Made by a program: the position numbers and the translations under genes
NCBI RefSeq assembly: GCF_013387465.1
Contig: NZ_VYGV01000016.1
Coordinates: forward strand, 430,872 to 494,871
Source: Hydrogenophaga aromaticivorans
GTDB lineage: Bacteria > Pseudomonadota > Gammaproteobacteria > Burkholderiales > Burkholderiaceae_C
Length of the DNA stretch: 64,000 bases
Direction: 5' to 3'
Notes under the pieces: model-generated
The model's input: the letters and a program-made list of their open reading frames with translations, nothing else
The model's database searches: none
Told to the model about the DNA's origin: nothing
In this document: positions 17,917-25,982 of the stretch, piece by piece
Layout: the number at the start of each line of letters is the position of its first letter
Numbering within the stretch: position 1 is the stretch's first letter

Positions 17917-19065
17917 TCAGTGGCGGAACTGCCCCTGGCGCGTGACGATGGCCAGGTCCACCAGCGACAGGCCGGTGTGGGCGCCATCGCGGTAGCTCAC
18001 CTTCTGGCCCTCGATCTGCAGGTCGGCGTTTTTCAGGCCGGCCACAAAACTCGCCCGCGTGGGGTTGGGGCCGGCACGCTGCAGCGCTTCGACCAGGGCC
18101 CGGGCCGTCATGTAACCCTCCAGGCTGCCGTAAGAGAAAGCCTTGCCCGGTTTGTGGGCCTTGAAGGCATCCTGGTAAGCCCGGGTGAGCGCGGATTTGC
18201 GTTCCCACGGGCTGGGCATCACCTGGGCGAAGATCATGCCGTGTCCCAGCTCACCCAGGTGCCCGGCCAGCTGGGTTGAGCCGGAGTTGACACCGTAGAA
18301 CTGCAGGCTCAGGTTCCGGGACTCCGCTTTGCGGATGAGTTTTTCATAGACGCCAATGCCGCCGTGGTTGAACACCACCTGCGCTTTGCTGTTGCCGAGC
18401 TGTTTCACCAGCGCGTCGATGCCGGCGTCGTCGATGTCCGACTTGAAGGCCAGGTCGGCCACCACCTCCAGCCCCAGGGGCTGGCTGAGCAGGCGCACGT
18501 TGTCCAGGTGTTGCTGGCCGGTTTCCGAGTCCGAGCGCAGGAACGCCACACGCTGCATGCCCAGGCTCTTGGCGTGCTGCAGCAAGGCGCGGAATTCTTC
18601 CTTGTGTTCGGCCCGCACCGGAAAGACCAGCGGCTGGTGTGGCGTGCGCAGGGTGGGCGAACCCGCCATGGGGCCGAAAAACGGCACCTTGAGTTCGGTG
18701 GTGGCTTTCATCACCGCGGTGGACGGGCCGCCTTCGATGGAGCCGAACACGAGGAAGACCTTGTCCTGGGTGATCAGCTGACGCGCATTGGCTTCGGCCT
18801 GGGCCGATTTGTTGTCGTCGTCCAGCACCTTCACCACCACCTTGCGGCCCGCCACACCCCCCTGTTTGTTGACCAGCGAAAGGTAGGTTTCGACACCGTC
18901 CAGCACCGCGGTGCCGTAGTCGTTCTTGCCGCCCTGCAGGGTGATGCTCTGTCCGATCAGCAGTTGCTGCGGACCCACGCCATCTTCCGCATGGGCACCC
19001 GGCCAAGCCATCAGCGCCATCAGACCGAAGACGGGGATCCAGCGGGCGCCAGCTTGTTTCTTCAT
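17917..19065 (-). CDS. ABC-transporter substrate-binding protein, Leu/Ile/Val (LivJ) family
   Basis: A 382-residue periplasmic binding protein with a signal peptide ending near AHAED (residues 1-27). The type I periplasmic fold starts with LLIGQSITLQGGKNDYGTAV, and contains KVVVKVLDDDNKSAQAEANA and FSYGSLEGYMTARALVEAL, all typical of the branched-chain amino acid/amide family (Peripla_BP_6). It presents its ligand to an ABC permease, but no permease or ATPase gene is adjacent. Such orphan binding proteins are common in Comamonadaceae. The ligand cannot be assigned. Confidence 0.9.
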   Translation of the reverse strand: MKKQAGARWIPVFGLMALMAWPGAHAEDGVGPQQLLIGQSITLQGGKNDYGTAVLDGVETYLSLVNKQGGVAGRKVVVKVLDDDNKSAQAEANARQLITQDKVFLVFGSIEGGPSTAVMKATTELKVPFFGPMAGSPTLRTPHQPLVFPVRAEHKEEFRALLQHAKSLGMQRVAFLRSDSETGQQHLDNVRLLSQPLGLEVVADLAFKSDIDDAGIDALVKQLGNSKAQVVFNHGGIGVYEKLIRKAESRNLSLQFYGVNSGSTQLAGHLGELGHGMIFAQVMPSPWERKSALTRAYQDAFKAHKPGKAFSYGSLEGYMTARALVEALQRAGPNPTRASFVAGLKNADLQIEGQKVSYRDGAHTGLSLVDLAIVTRQGQFRH

Positions 19066-19156
19066 GGGGAAGCCTCCTGTCTTTCAGTTTACGCGGGTGG
19101 TCGCGCCGATGGAGGGTGTTGCCGGGCGCACGCTCCCAGGAATCGGGTCCGGTCGT

Positions 19157-19184
19157 GAAAAAGCCGACACAAGTGCCGGCTTTC
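19157..19184 (-). terminator. Rho-independent terminator of the DUF3567 gene
   Basis: On the minus strand AAAGCCGGCAC, a short loop and GTCGGCTTT form a stem followed by TTTTC. It lies 24-51 bases after the stop codon of the 19208-19492 gene and before the next minus-strand gene, as expected for an intrinsic terminator. Confidence 0.75.
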
Positions 19185-19207
19185 ATAGGGAGGCAGGTCG
19201 GGCCTGT

Positions 19208-19492
19208 TCAGTGCATGACCACCGGCATCTGGGCCAGTTCGGCGTAACCTTCCAGCGTGTCTTCCACCTCTTCTTGCGAGGGGGTGTTCTGCTGCCAGGC
19301 GGTGATCTGGATCTGGAACATTTCTGCCCAGGAGCCGTCGAGGTAAACCTCTTTGCCCGAGCGTTTGTCCACGATTTCAAAACCGTGGCGCGGGATCTGT
19401 GGACCATCCAGTGACGGTGCTTCACCTTCTTCCGTGGCGTTGGCCAGGATGTGAACCACGGCAAAGGCATCCGAGTCGTAGAGCATGTGCAT
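19208..19492 (-). CDS. DUF3567 family protein (BTH_I0359-like)
   Basis: A 94-residue acidic protein. It opens MHMLYDSDAFAVVHI, has the central HGFEIVDKRSGKEVYLDG and ends AQMPVVMH; these three blocks are the family hallmarks I recall from the Burkholderia protein BTH_I0359. The family is restricted largely to Burkholderiales and has no known function. It carries no signal peptide or membrane helix. It is monocistronic, has its own intrinsic terminator, and is preceded by an unusually A/T-rich leader, which fits a well-expressed gene. Confidence 0.85.
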   Translation of the reverse strand: MHMLYDSDAFAVVHILANATEEGEAPSLDGPQIPRHGFEIVDKRSGKEVYLDGSWAEMFQIQITAWQQNTPSQEEVEDTLEGYAELAQMPVVMH

Positions 19493-19674
19493 GACTGAAA
19501 AGTCCTTCTAAAAGTGAAACTGGTGTTCCTATGAACCTTATATCGGCAATTGGCGAACCAACTGCAGGCTGGTTACAGAATTAGATGGGCACGGATCGCG
19601 AAGATTCAATATGCGTGTGTTTTTCGGCACAGTTCGGCCTTTAAGCCGGGCAGGACCCGGCCAGCCGGGCGGAA
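19493..19674. promoter_or_regulatory. A/T-rich upstream region of the DUF3567 gene
   Basis: This 182-bp gap is markedly richer in A/T than its surroundings. It holds TTGG-CGAA-CCAA (19551-19562) overlapping AACCA-N9-TGGTT (19557-19575), both perfect inverted repeats, and TATAAG on the minus strand close to them. A promoter for the DUF3567 gene is likely; the inverted repeats are operator candidates only. Confidence 0.35.
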
Positions 19675-20895
19675 TCACTGGGCCTGAACGGTGGGTTGCG
19701 CCATCGCTGGCAGCGTATCCAGCAGCTGGTCCACGAAATCGCCGTTGTGTTCCGTGATGCACAGGCGCACCGGCAGGTAGCCCAAAGCTGGCGCGAGCCA
19801 CACCTGCAGCGTCTTGTCGAACTCGCGCCGGGGTGAGCGGGTGAGCAGGCGGGCCGTCACGGTGCCGGCGGGAAGTTCCAGCTCGGTCAGCGGACCGATC
19901 TGGAACTTCCAGTCTTCGGTGTAGCTGGCGTTGCTCACCGGCAGACTCAACACCTGGCCCTCGACGTAGGTCGAAGGCTGGGCATGCAGCATCAGCGCCA
20001 GCTGCAGGCTGACCGACAGCTGGTCCTGGGTGCCCGGCAGCAAGGCGGCGTCTGCCGAGTTCCGGCTGTACCGGATGCGCTGGGCCTCGTAGTCAAAATG
20101 CGCCGCTTTTTCCGTGCGGCTGCGGTCGCCAAAGCGCTCAGGGGCCAGACCTTGCGGCGTGATGCGGCCGACGCTGGTGTGGACCCGGCTGCCAAGCAGA
20201 AAGGCCTTCACGGTCGATTGCGCCTCGTAGCGCTGCGCCTCGAAATGCCAGGTCAGCTCCCCCGACGCGTTGTAGTTCAGGCCCTTGTATTGACCCTTCA
20301 CCTGGTAGTCCAGCTGGCCGTCGGCGGGCAGGTGGGCGGTCGAAACCCGGGGGCCGGGGGCCGTGGGCAGTGGCAGGGCGGGCGCGGATGGCGCCTGCGG
20401 GATGGCGTCCGGGGCGGGTGGCACGTCGACGGGCGGCGGCGGCGCCTCCACGGTAGCCACCGCCTCGGGCGTTTCGCTGACCACGGGGCTGTCTTCGGGC
20501 AGCGCCTCGGTCACGGCCGGTTCCAGGGGGGTGGCGGGCGCGGGCTCCGGCTCAACCACGGTTTCGGGCGGTGGGGCGGGTGGCGCCTTTTTCTTCTTCA
20601 CCGGTGGAGGCGGCGGTTCCGGCGCCGGCGGCTTGGGCACGATCCAGCGCACCGTGCTGCTGGTCACCGGCAACACCGTGTCAGGGACGGGCGTTGCTGC
20701 GGCGACTTCGGTCGAAGCCTCGGGCGGGGCGGACAAGCCCGGCGTGGTGGGTTGTGGCGCTGCCTTGTTGTTCCACCAGATCGGCAACCCGTCGGTGAGC
20801 AGCAGCAGGTGCAGGGCCAGCACCAGACCGGTCAGGGCCAGCAGAACGGGCCAGCGTGGTGCGGCTTCTGCGGAGCGCATGGCGGGTCGGGCCAT
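19675..20895 (-). CDS. DUF3108-domain protein with proline-rich, TonB-like linker
   Basis: A 406-residue protein with one N-terminal membrane helix (~15-35; LLALTGLVLALHLLLLTDG). A long Pro/Ala/Glu/Val-rich stretch follows (~40-190), including PPPPVKKKKAPPAPPP, which resembles periplasm-spanning linkers of TonB-type proteins. The C-terminal DUF3108 domain (~200-395) has LDYQVKGQYKGLNYNASGEL and ELPAGTVTARLLTRSPRREF. DUF3108 proteins are thought to be periplasmic or outer-membrane-facing beta-rich proteins of unknown role. The gene starts 6 bp after the IclR gene stop, so the two form an operon. That pairing with an IclR regulator is not functionally explained. Confidence 0.82.
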   Translation of the reverse strand: MARPAMRSAEAAPRWPVLLALTGLVLALHLLLLTDGLPIWWNNKAAPQPTTPGLSAPPEASTEVAAATPVPDTVLPVTSSTVRWIVPKPPAPEPPPPPVKKKKAPPAPPPETVVEPEPAPATPLEPAVTEALPEDSPVVSETPEAVATVEAPPPPVDVPPAPDAIPQAPSAPALPLPTAPGPRVSTAHLPADGQLDYQVKGQYKGLNYNASGELTWHFEAQRYEAQSTVKAFLLGSRVHTSVGRITPQGLAPERFGDRSRTEKAAHFDYEAQRIRYSRNSADAALLPGTQDQLSVSLQLALMLHAQPSTYVEGQVLSLPVSNASYTEDWKFQIGPLTELELPAGTVTARLLTRSPRREFDKTLQVWLAPALGYLPVRLCITEHNGDFVDQLLDTLPAMAQPTVQAQ

Positions 20896-20901
20896 CGGGG
20901 T

Positions 20902-21795
20902 TCAGGCGGCCAGGCGGTGGCCGAGGTCGGCGCTGAGCTGGCGTGCACAGCGCAGGAGCGCAGCGGCCGGCGCGCTGTCCCAGCGGGTGTCCAGCGTGGC
21001 CACCGAGCCCAGCACCACCAGACCCATGGCCAGGCGTCCCTGGGCGTCGAACACCGGGGCGCAGAAACCGCCCACACCGGGCAGCAGGCTGTGCACCACG
21101 CGGCCCAGGCCGTGCTGGCGGGTTTCGGCCAGCACGGCCTGCACGTCGTGCTGGTTCTGCGGCACGTCCACCAGCGGCAGGCCGGTGGGCGGCAGTTTTT
21201 TCATGCGCGCGAGTTCGTCGCGGATCATGGGCGCGATGCGCTGGCCGTCGCGCCCTTCCGGGCCTGTGAAGGTCGCGAAGCAGCGGCCGGTGGCCGACGT
21301 CAGCAGCGGCATCACGTCGCCCAGGCGCAGCGTCACCGGCACGGTTTGCGGCGCTTCCAGCCAGTGCACCATGGTCGGCCCCTGGTTGCCCCACACGGCG
21401 ATCGCCAGTGTGTGGCCGGTTTCGGCCAGCAGCTGGGGCAGGCGTTCGCGCGCCAGCTTCACGGCGTCGATGCGCGAGAGACTGGCCAGACCCAGCCGCA
21501 GCGCGGCGGGGCCGAGGTCGTAACGCGTGCTCACCGGGTCCTGCATCACCAGGCCCATGCGCTGGAAGCTCACGAGGTAGCGGTGCGCCTTGGCGGCGCT
21601 CATGCCGGCGGCGGCGGCCAGGTCGCGCAACATCAGCGCCCCGGGCGCATCGGACAGGGCGCTGAGCAACTCGAAACCCACTTCCACCGACTGGATACCC
21701 GCCCGGGGGTCGCCGTTTTCAGCGTGGTCGGCATCGGGTACGGTCGACGGGCTGGCGGGGCTGGTTTGCTTGATCGGGTTTTTCGCGGCGGGCAT
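20902..21795 (-). CDS. IclR-family transcriptional regulator
   Basis: A 297-residue regulator. After a ~30-residue disordered leader, the winged HTH covers ~33-95 (SVEVGFELLSALSDAPGALM, LRDLAAAAGMSAAKAHRYLV). The GAF-like effector domain covers ~110-290, with LTSATGRCF and GVGGFCAPVFDAQGRLAMGL. IclR proteins usually sense an aromatic or short-chain acid and control a divergent catabolic gene. Here the divergent gene encodes an FAH-family hydrolase, with a 222-bp intergenic region holding two similar palindromes. The DUF3108 gene is co-transcribed behind it. Confidence 0.92.
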   Translation of the reverse strand: MPAAKNPIKQTSPASPSTVPDADHAENGDPRAGIQSVEVGFELLSALSDAPGALMLRDLAAAAGMSAAKAHRYLVSFQRMGLVMQDPVSTRYDLGPAALRLGLASLSRIDAVKLARERLPQLLAETGHTLAIAVWGNQGPTMVHWLEAPQTVPVTLRLGDVMPLLTSATGRCFATFTGPEGRDGQRIAPMIRDELARMKKLPPTGLPLVDVPQNQHDVQAVLAETRQHGLGRVVHSLLPGVGGFCAPVFDAQGRLAMGLVVLGSVATLDTRWDSAPAAALLRCARQLSADLGHRLAA

Positions 21796-21888
21796 GGTGT
21801 GTGGGCAGCGGGATCGGGTGGCGGTCAGCCGGCGGCCTGTGGGTCTTTTTGAGGCGGGCCAGCACCGGGATCGGGGCTTTGGTCTAGA

Positions 21889-21940
21889 ATCCGATTTTTA
21901 CGGATAGGTTAACTGATTTCACTATTCGTAATTTCCGATG
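21889..21940. promoter_or_regulatory. Tandem 17-bp palindromes, candidate IclR operators
   Basis: ATCCG-N7-CGGAT (21889-21905) is a perfect palindrome. ATTCG-N7-CGATG (21924-21940) is a degenerate copy of the same size, with centres 35 bp apart. A third overlapping arrangement, TACGGATA-N16-TATTCGTA (21899-21930), links the two. They lie in the only A/T-rich part of the IclR-FAH divergent region. Assignment to the IclR protein rests on position. Confidence 0.4.
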
Positions 21941-22017
21941 CATCAACCGGGTGCGCCTCAGGCGCCGAACCGGGTAAAACCGAACCCTTCAACGCCCAGC
22001 GACAGCAGGAGACTTGC

Positions 22018-23028
22018 ATGAAACTCGCCACTTACAAAGACGGCTCGCGCGACGGACAACTGGTGGTGGTCTCGCGCGACCTCTCGACCGCCCATTATGC
22101 GACGGGCATCGCCCACAAGCTGCAGCAGGCACTGGACGACTGGAACTTCCATGCGCCCCAGCTGCACGACCTCTACGTCACCCTCAACCAGGGCAAGGCG
22201 CGCCACGCTTTTCCGTTTGATCCGGCGCTGTGCATGGCGCCGCTGCCGCGCGCCTACCAGTGGGCCGACGGCTCGGCTTACCTGAACCATGTGGAGCTGG
22301 TGCGCGCCGCCCGCCACAGCGAAGTGCCGTCCACCTTTTACAGCGACCCGCTGATGTACCAGGGCGGCAGCGACGATTTCATCGGCCCCTGCGACGACGT
22401 GGTGGTGCCCAGCGAAGACTTCGGCATCGACTTCGAGGCCGAGATCGCCGTCGTCACCGGCGACGTGCCCATGGGTTGCACACCCGAGCAGGCGCTCGAC
22501 GGCGTGCGCCTGCTGATGCTGGTGAACGACGTGTCGCTGCGCAACCTGATTCCGAACGAACTTGCCAAAGGCTTCGGCTTCTTCCAGAGCAAGCCCGCCA
22601 GCGCCTTCAGCCCCGTGGCCGTGACGCCCGATGAGCTGGGCGACGCCTGGCAGGGTGGCCGTGTCAACCTGACGCTGCAGAGCACCTGGAACGGCCGCAA
22701 GGTCGGCATGTGCGACGCCGGCCCGGAAATGACCTTCCATTTCGGCCAGCTCATCGCCCACATCGGCAAGACCCGCAACGTGCGCGCCGGCTCCATCGTG
22801 GGCAGCGGCACCGTCAGCAACAAGGGCATCGAAGTCGACGGCAAGAAGGACTGGCCCAAGGGCTACAGCTGCATCGCCGAAAAGCGCTGCATCGAGACCA
22901 TTCTGGACGGCAAGCCGTCGACCGAGTTCATGAAGTTCGGCGACACCATCCGCATCGAGATGAAGGGCAAGGACGGCCAGAGCATCTTCGGCGCCATCGA
23001 CCAGAAGATCGCGCCGCTGGAGGTCTGA
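22018..23028 (+). CDS. Fumarylacetoacetate hydrolase (FAH) family protein
   Basis: A 336-residue enzyme with the small N-terminal FAH_N_2-type domain (MKLATYKDGSRDGQLVVVSR) and the FAH catalytic fold. The metal-binding acidic residues are in DFGIDFEAEIAVVTGD, and other family blocks are LLMLVNDVSLRNLI, FFQSKPASAFSPVAVTPDELG and GSIVGSGTVSNKG. Family members cleave or hydrate beta-diketo or oxo acids from aromatic ring degradation (fumarylpyruvate, fumarylacetoacetate and others). AGGAGA lies 8 bases before the start. It is divergent from an IclR gene and probably its target. The exact substrate is not readable. Confidence 0.9.
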   Translation: MKLATYKDGSRDGQLVVVSRDLSTAHYATGIAHKLQQALDDWNFHAPQLHDLYVTLNQGKARHAFPFDPALCMAPLPRAYQWADGSAYLNHVELVRAARHSEVPSTFYSDPLMYQGGSDDFIGPCDDVVVPSEDFGIDFEAEIAVVTGDVPMGCTPEQALDGVRLLMLVNDVSLRNLIPNELAKGFGFFQSKPASAFSPVAVTPDELGDAWQGGRVNLTLQSTWNGRKVGMCDAGPEMTFHFGQLIAHIGKTRNVRAGSIVGSGTVSNKGIEVDGKKDWPKGYSCIAEKRCIETILDGKPSTEFMKFGDTIRIEMKGKDGQSIFGAIDQKIAPLEV

Positions 23029-23055
23029 AACGGTCTGGCGCGGCGGCTCAGCTTC

Positions 23056-24213
23056 TCAGGTCCGCACGCGCCCGTCGCCGGTGAGCATGGACAGCTCGAC
23101 GAACTTCGAGGCCACGTGGTTGCTGCCGCTGAAGGACACGTCGAAGCCGCCCATGGCGTAGTTGCGGATGCTCTCCAGCCCGCTGATCAGGCCGTCGCGG
23201 GTCGGCCGGCCGCTGGCGCGGCGCATGCCCTCGGCGAACAGCTTGGCGGCCATGAACCCCTCCATGCTGGAGAAGTTGGGTTGCACCTTGTTGCCACCCT
23301 GCGCGATCAGCGCCAGGAACTCGCGCGTCACGGCGCTCGAGGCCTTGTAGGGCGAAGGCACCACCTGCGAAACCACCACGCCGGCGCCTTCCTTGCCCAG
23401 CTCATCGGCCAGCGCCTGCGTGCCCACGAACGACACGTTGAAGAAAGTGCCGCCGTAGCCCGCCTTGCGCGCCGCCCGGATGTAGGCGGCGCACGAGGCG
23501 TAGGCGCTGATCTGCACCACCGCATCGGGCTGGGCCGCGTTGATGGTCTTCACCGCTTCGGCCACGTCGACCGTGTTGCGCTCCACCGTGGCCGTGGCCA
23601 CCGGCTTGAGGCCTTGCGCACCCAGGGCCAGCGTCACGCCGTCCAGACCGGCCTTGCCGTAGGCGTCGTTCTGGTGGAACACGGCGATCTTCTTCAGACC
23701 CAGGTTGGTGAGCTGGCGCACGATCAGTGCCGTCTCGTCGTTGTACGAGGCGCGCATGTGAAAGGCCATGCGGTTGAACGGCTGGCGCAGTCCCATGGCG
23801 CCGGTGAAAGGGGCGAAGAACGGTGTCTGCGCCTGGGTGGCGAGGGGCAGCGCCACCAGGCTGGTGGGTGTGCCAATGTAGCCAAAGAGGGCAAACACCT
23901 CATCGTCCAGCAGCTTGCGGGTGTTCTCCACGCAGCGAGCGGGTTCGTAGCCGTCGTCGAGCTGGCGCAGCTCGATCTGCGTCTGGTTCACGCCGCCCTT
24001 CGCATTGAGCTGTTCGAAAAACAGCTTGGCGCCGGCATGGAACTGGATGCCCAGCTGGGCGGCGGCCCCGGTGAAGGCGGCCGACTGGCCCAGCACCACG
24101 CGGTTGCCCGACTGGGCTCGCAGGGTGGGCGCGCCCAGCACGGCGGCGCCAGCGATGAGACCGCTGAAAGCGCGTCGTGAGAGACCGGAGGGTGTGTTTG
24201 CGGTGGTCGTCAT
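23056..24213 (-). CDS. ABC-transporter substrate-binding protein with Tat-type signal
   Basis: A 385-residue periplasmic binding protein of the same broad LivJ family as the gene at 17917, but clearly different in sequence. The leader has a twin-arginine-like motif (LSRRAFSGLIAGAAVLG) and cleavage near LRAQS. Fold motifs: NRVVLGQSAAFTGAAAQLG, ELRQLDDGYEPARCVENTRK and PNFSSMEGFMAAKLFAEGM. It converges on the FAH hydrolase gene (27-bp gap) without permease genes nearby. An aromatic-acid or amide ligand would fit the neighbourhood but is a guess. Confidence 0.9.
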   Translation of the reverse strand: MTTTANTPSGLSRRAFSGLIAGAAVLGAPTLRAQSGNRVVLGQSAAFTGAAAQLGIQFHAGAKLFFEQLNAKGGVNQTQIELRQLDDGYEPARCVENTRKLLDDEVFALFGYIGTPTSLVALPLATQAQTPFFAPFTGAMGLRQPFNRMAFHMRASYNDETALIVRQLTNLGLKKIAVFHQNDAYGKAGLDGVTLALGAQGLKPVATATVERNTVDVAEAVKTINAAQPDAVVQISAYASCAAYIRAARKAGYGGTFFNVSFVGTQALADELGKEGAGVVVSQVVPSPYKASSAVTREFLALIAQGGNKVQPNFSSMEGFMAAKLFAEGMRRASGRPTRDGLISGLESIRNYAMGGFDVSFSGSNHVASKFVELSMLTGDGRVRT

Positions 24214-24370
24214 GTCGTCGCTGTTTGCCTGGAAGTGGAGGGCCGGGATGGGCGGCGTGGCCGTGGTACGCGAGGGTTTCCGATGCTAGCGGCTGGGGGA
24301 CGGCCCAGAGGCATCGCCTGGACGGCCAAACGCACCGTTGGTCGGTCCGACGCCCGGACCGCGCACCCGC

Positions 24371-24814
24371 TCAGCTCGCGTACAGCTGGTCCAGTGAAGC
24401 AAAGCCCTTGACCTCGATCGGGTTGCCAAACGGGTCGCAGAAGAACATGGTCCATTGCTCACCGGGCTGGCCTTCGTAGCGCAACTGGGGCTTGAGCACG
24501 AAATCCAGGCCCGCCGCTTCCAGCCGGCGCGCCAGTGCTTGCCAATCGGGCAGCAGCAACACCAGACCGAAGTGCGGCATGGGCACCAGGTGGTCGCCGA
24601 CGCGGCCGGTGCGCGTGGTCTTGAAGGGTTCGCCCAGGTGCAACGAAATCTGGTGGCTGAAAAAATCAAAATCCACCCAGGTGTCGGTGCTGCGTCCTTC
24701 GGCGCAGCCGAGCACACCGCCATAGAAGCGGCGGGCTTCGTCCAGGTCGGTGACGTGGAACGCGAGGTGGAACAGGCTGCGCGCGGGAAGGGTCTGGTGG
24801 CTGTGGGTCGGCAT
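24371..24814 (-). CDS. VOC (glyoxalase/dioxygenase-fold) family protein
   Basis: A 147-residue single VOC module: LFHLAFHVTDLDEARRFYGG at the start, FGLVLLLPDWQALARRLEAAG in the middle and TMFFCDPFGNPIEVKGF at the end. Metal ligands would be the His in FHLAFHV, the late Glu in PIEVKGF and residues on the partner repeat. Members include glyoxalases, extradiol dioxygenases and fosfomycin/bleomycin resistance proteins. Function is not assignable. It stands alone with ~50-150 bp gaps on either side. Confidence 0.87.
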   Translation of the reverse strand: MPTHSHQTLPARSLFHLAFHVTDLDEARRFYGGVLGCAEGRSTDTWVDFDFFSHQISLHLGEPFKTTRTGRVGDHLVPMPHFGLVLLLPDWQALARRLEAAGLDFVLKPQLRYEGQPGEQWTMFFCDPFGNPIEVKGFASLDQLYAS

Positions 24815-24869
24815 CCCGGCAGGATAGCAAACCCCCCGCGAATATGCCGTGCAAACGCTGGCGTCGGGC

Positions 24870-25319
24870 TCAGCGCTGCGTGGGGTCGCCGGCGTTCAGG
24901 TCGTGCTTCAGGAAATACTGGCGCGCCATGGCCACCAACTGGCGGTCAGAGGGGTGGTCAGCGGAAACCACATCGACGATGGCGCTGGCGATGTCTTTGT
25001 CGTGGCGTTGGCAATGCGCGCGGAACTCGTCCTTGGCCTGTGCCGGGCCGGCGACCAGAATTTCGCGCACGCCCTGGAGCGCCTGTGCGACCTCGTGGTA
25101 GAAATTTTCGTCGGCCGAGTCGTGCCCGCCTTCGGGGGAGTGGCTGCCACCGGCCGCGGGGCCGCGACCGTGCATCAGCTGGTGCGAACCCACATGGCCA
25201 CCGGTGGCTTTGTGGTGCGAGCGGGACTTGATGCTCTCGGACTCGACATGTTCACGATCGAACATCAACACATGGGCCTCGCGGCGATCCATCCAGACGA
25301 CAGCGTGAAAAGTGGGCAT
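24870..25319 (-). CDS. baeRF-like ('translational machinery') protein
   Basis: A 149-residue protein from ATG 25319, which has CGGAGG nine bases upstream. It starts MPTFHAVVWMDRREAHVLMF, a signature of small proteobacterial proteins usually named 'translational machinery protein', related to domain 2 of archaeal/eukaryotic release factor eRF1 and Pelota. A His-rich loop (~35-65) is followed by NFYHEVAQALQGVREILVAGPAQAK and VSADHPSDRQLVAMARQYF. Such proteins may bind stalled ribosomes or cap degraded transcripts; none is well characterised. It lies 52 bp behind a TraR/DksA-type gene, downstream of an FNR-type box. Confidence 0.78.
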   Translation of the reverse strand: MPTFHAVVWMDRREAHVLMFDREHVESESIKSRSHHKATGGHVGSHQLMHGRGPAAGGSHSPEGGHDSADENFYHEVAQALQGVREILVAGPAQAKDEFRAHCQRHDKDIASAIVDVVSADHPSDRQLVAMARQYFLKHDLNAGDPTQR

Positions 25320-25371
25320 GGGAAAACCTCCGGAAAAAAGTGAAAGGGTCGTGGGGTCGGTGCGGTGGGTG

Positions 25372-25731
25372 TCAGGCCTGCTCGGCCTTCTCCTGGCAGG
25401 CGACGCATCGCAATGCGGTCGGGTTGGCGTGCAGCCGCGCGGCGGCGATGGCAACGCCGCAGTCGATGCACAGGCCGTAGCTGCCGTCGGCGATGCGTTT
25501 GAGTGCGTCGTCAATGGCCACCAGCTCGGCGGACTCGCGCTCTTCCAGCCCGAAGGCCAGGTCTCGCTCGGTCTCGGCGGTGGCCCTGTCGTCGCTCGCG
25601 GACTCGCGCGCTTCGGCGGCCGATTCGGCGCGGCCGACCCTGCCGCCCCGCTGGGCGCGCAACTGGGCCAGCACCTCGGTGCGCATCTGCTGCAGCTGGC
25701 TGGCATAGGTGTCGGAAATGTTCTGGCTCAT
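25372..25731 (-). CDS. TraR/DksA-type C4 zinc-finger protein
   Basis: A 119-residue protein from ATG 25731 with AGAGGAG before it; longer in-frame starts lack a site. An N-terminal helical hairpin (~10-75) leads to the zinc finger CIDCGVAIAAARLHANPTAL...CVAC (C-x2-C-x17-C-x2-C). DksA relatives enter the secondary channel of RNA polymerase and modulate initiation with ppGpp. The key acidic tip (DxxDxA in DksA) is not clearly present, so the mode may differ. It is followed by the baeRF-like gene and preceded by an FNR-type box about 90 bp upstream of its start. Confidence 0.88.
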   Translation of the reverse strand: MSQNISDTYASQLQQMRTEVLAQLRAQRGGRVGRAESAAEARESASDDRATAETERDLAFGLEERESAELVAIDDALKRIADGSYGLCIDCGVAIAAARLHANPTALRCVACQEKAEQA

Positions 25732-25820
25732 GCTGACTCCTCTGGATTTTTGAGAGGGGGTTTCCGGAAGAATCTCCCAACCCCCTAAACCCATCTTGCG
25801 CCTGCTCGCCGGTACGGGTT

Positions 25821-25834
25821 TTGACGCACGTCAA
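25821..25834. promoter_or_regulatory. FNR/ANR-type box in the TraR/DksA-crotonase divergent region
   Basis: TTGACGCACGTCAA has perfect TTGAC/GTCAA arms around four bases. It lies 90 bp from the TraR/DksA start and 148 bp from the enoyl-CoA hydratase start, so the former is the likelier target. Confidence 0.5.
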
Positions 25835-25982
25835 TCGACCTTGGCCGCAAGAGGGCGAGCCGGTCAATCCCCCGGGTAAACACGGCGCAATCGATGGCGG
25901 TTTGGTGGGGCAAACGGGGCAGAATCGACCGGACACTGGCCCGGTTTTTCGGCGGGCAACACCCCCATTCAAGGAGACTCCC

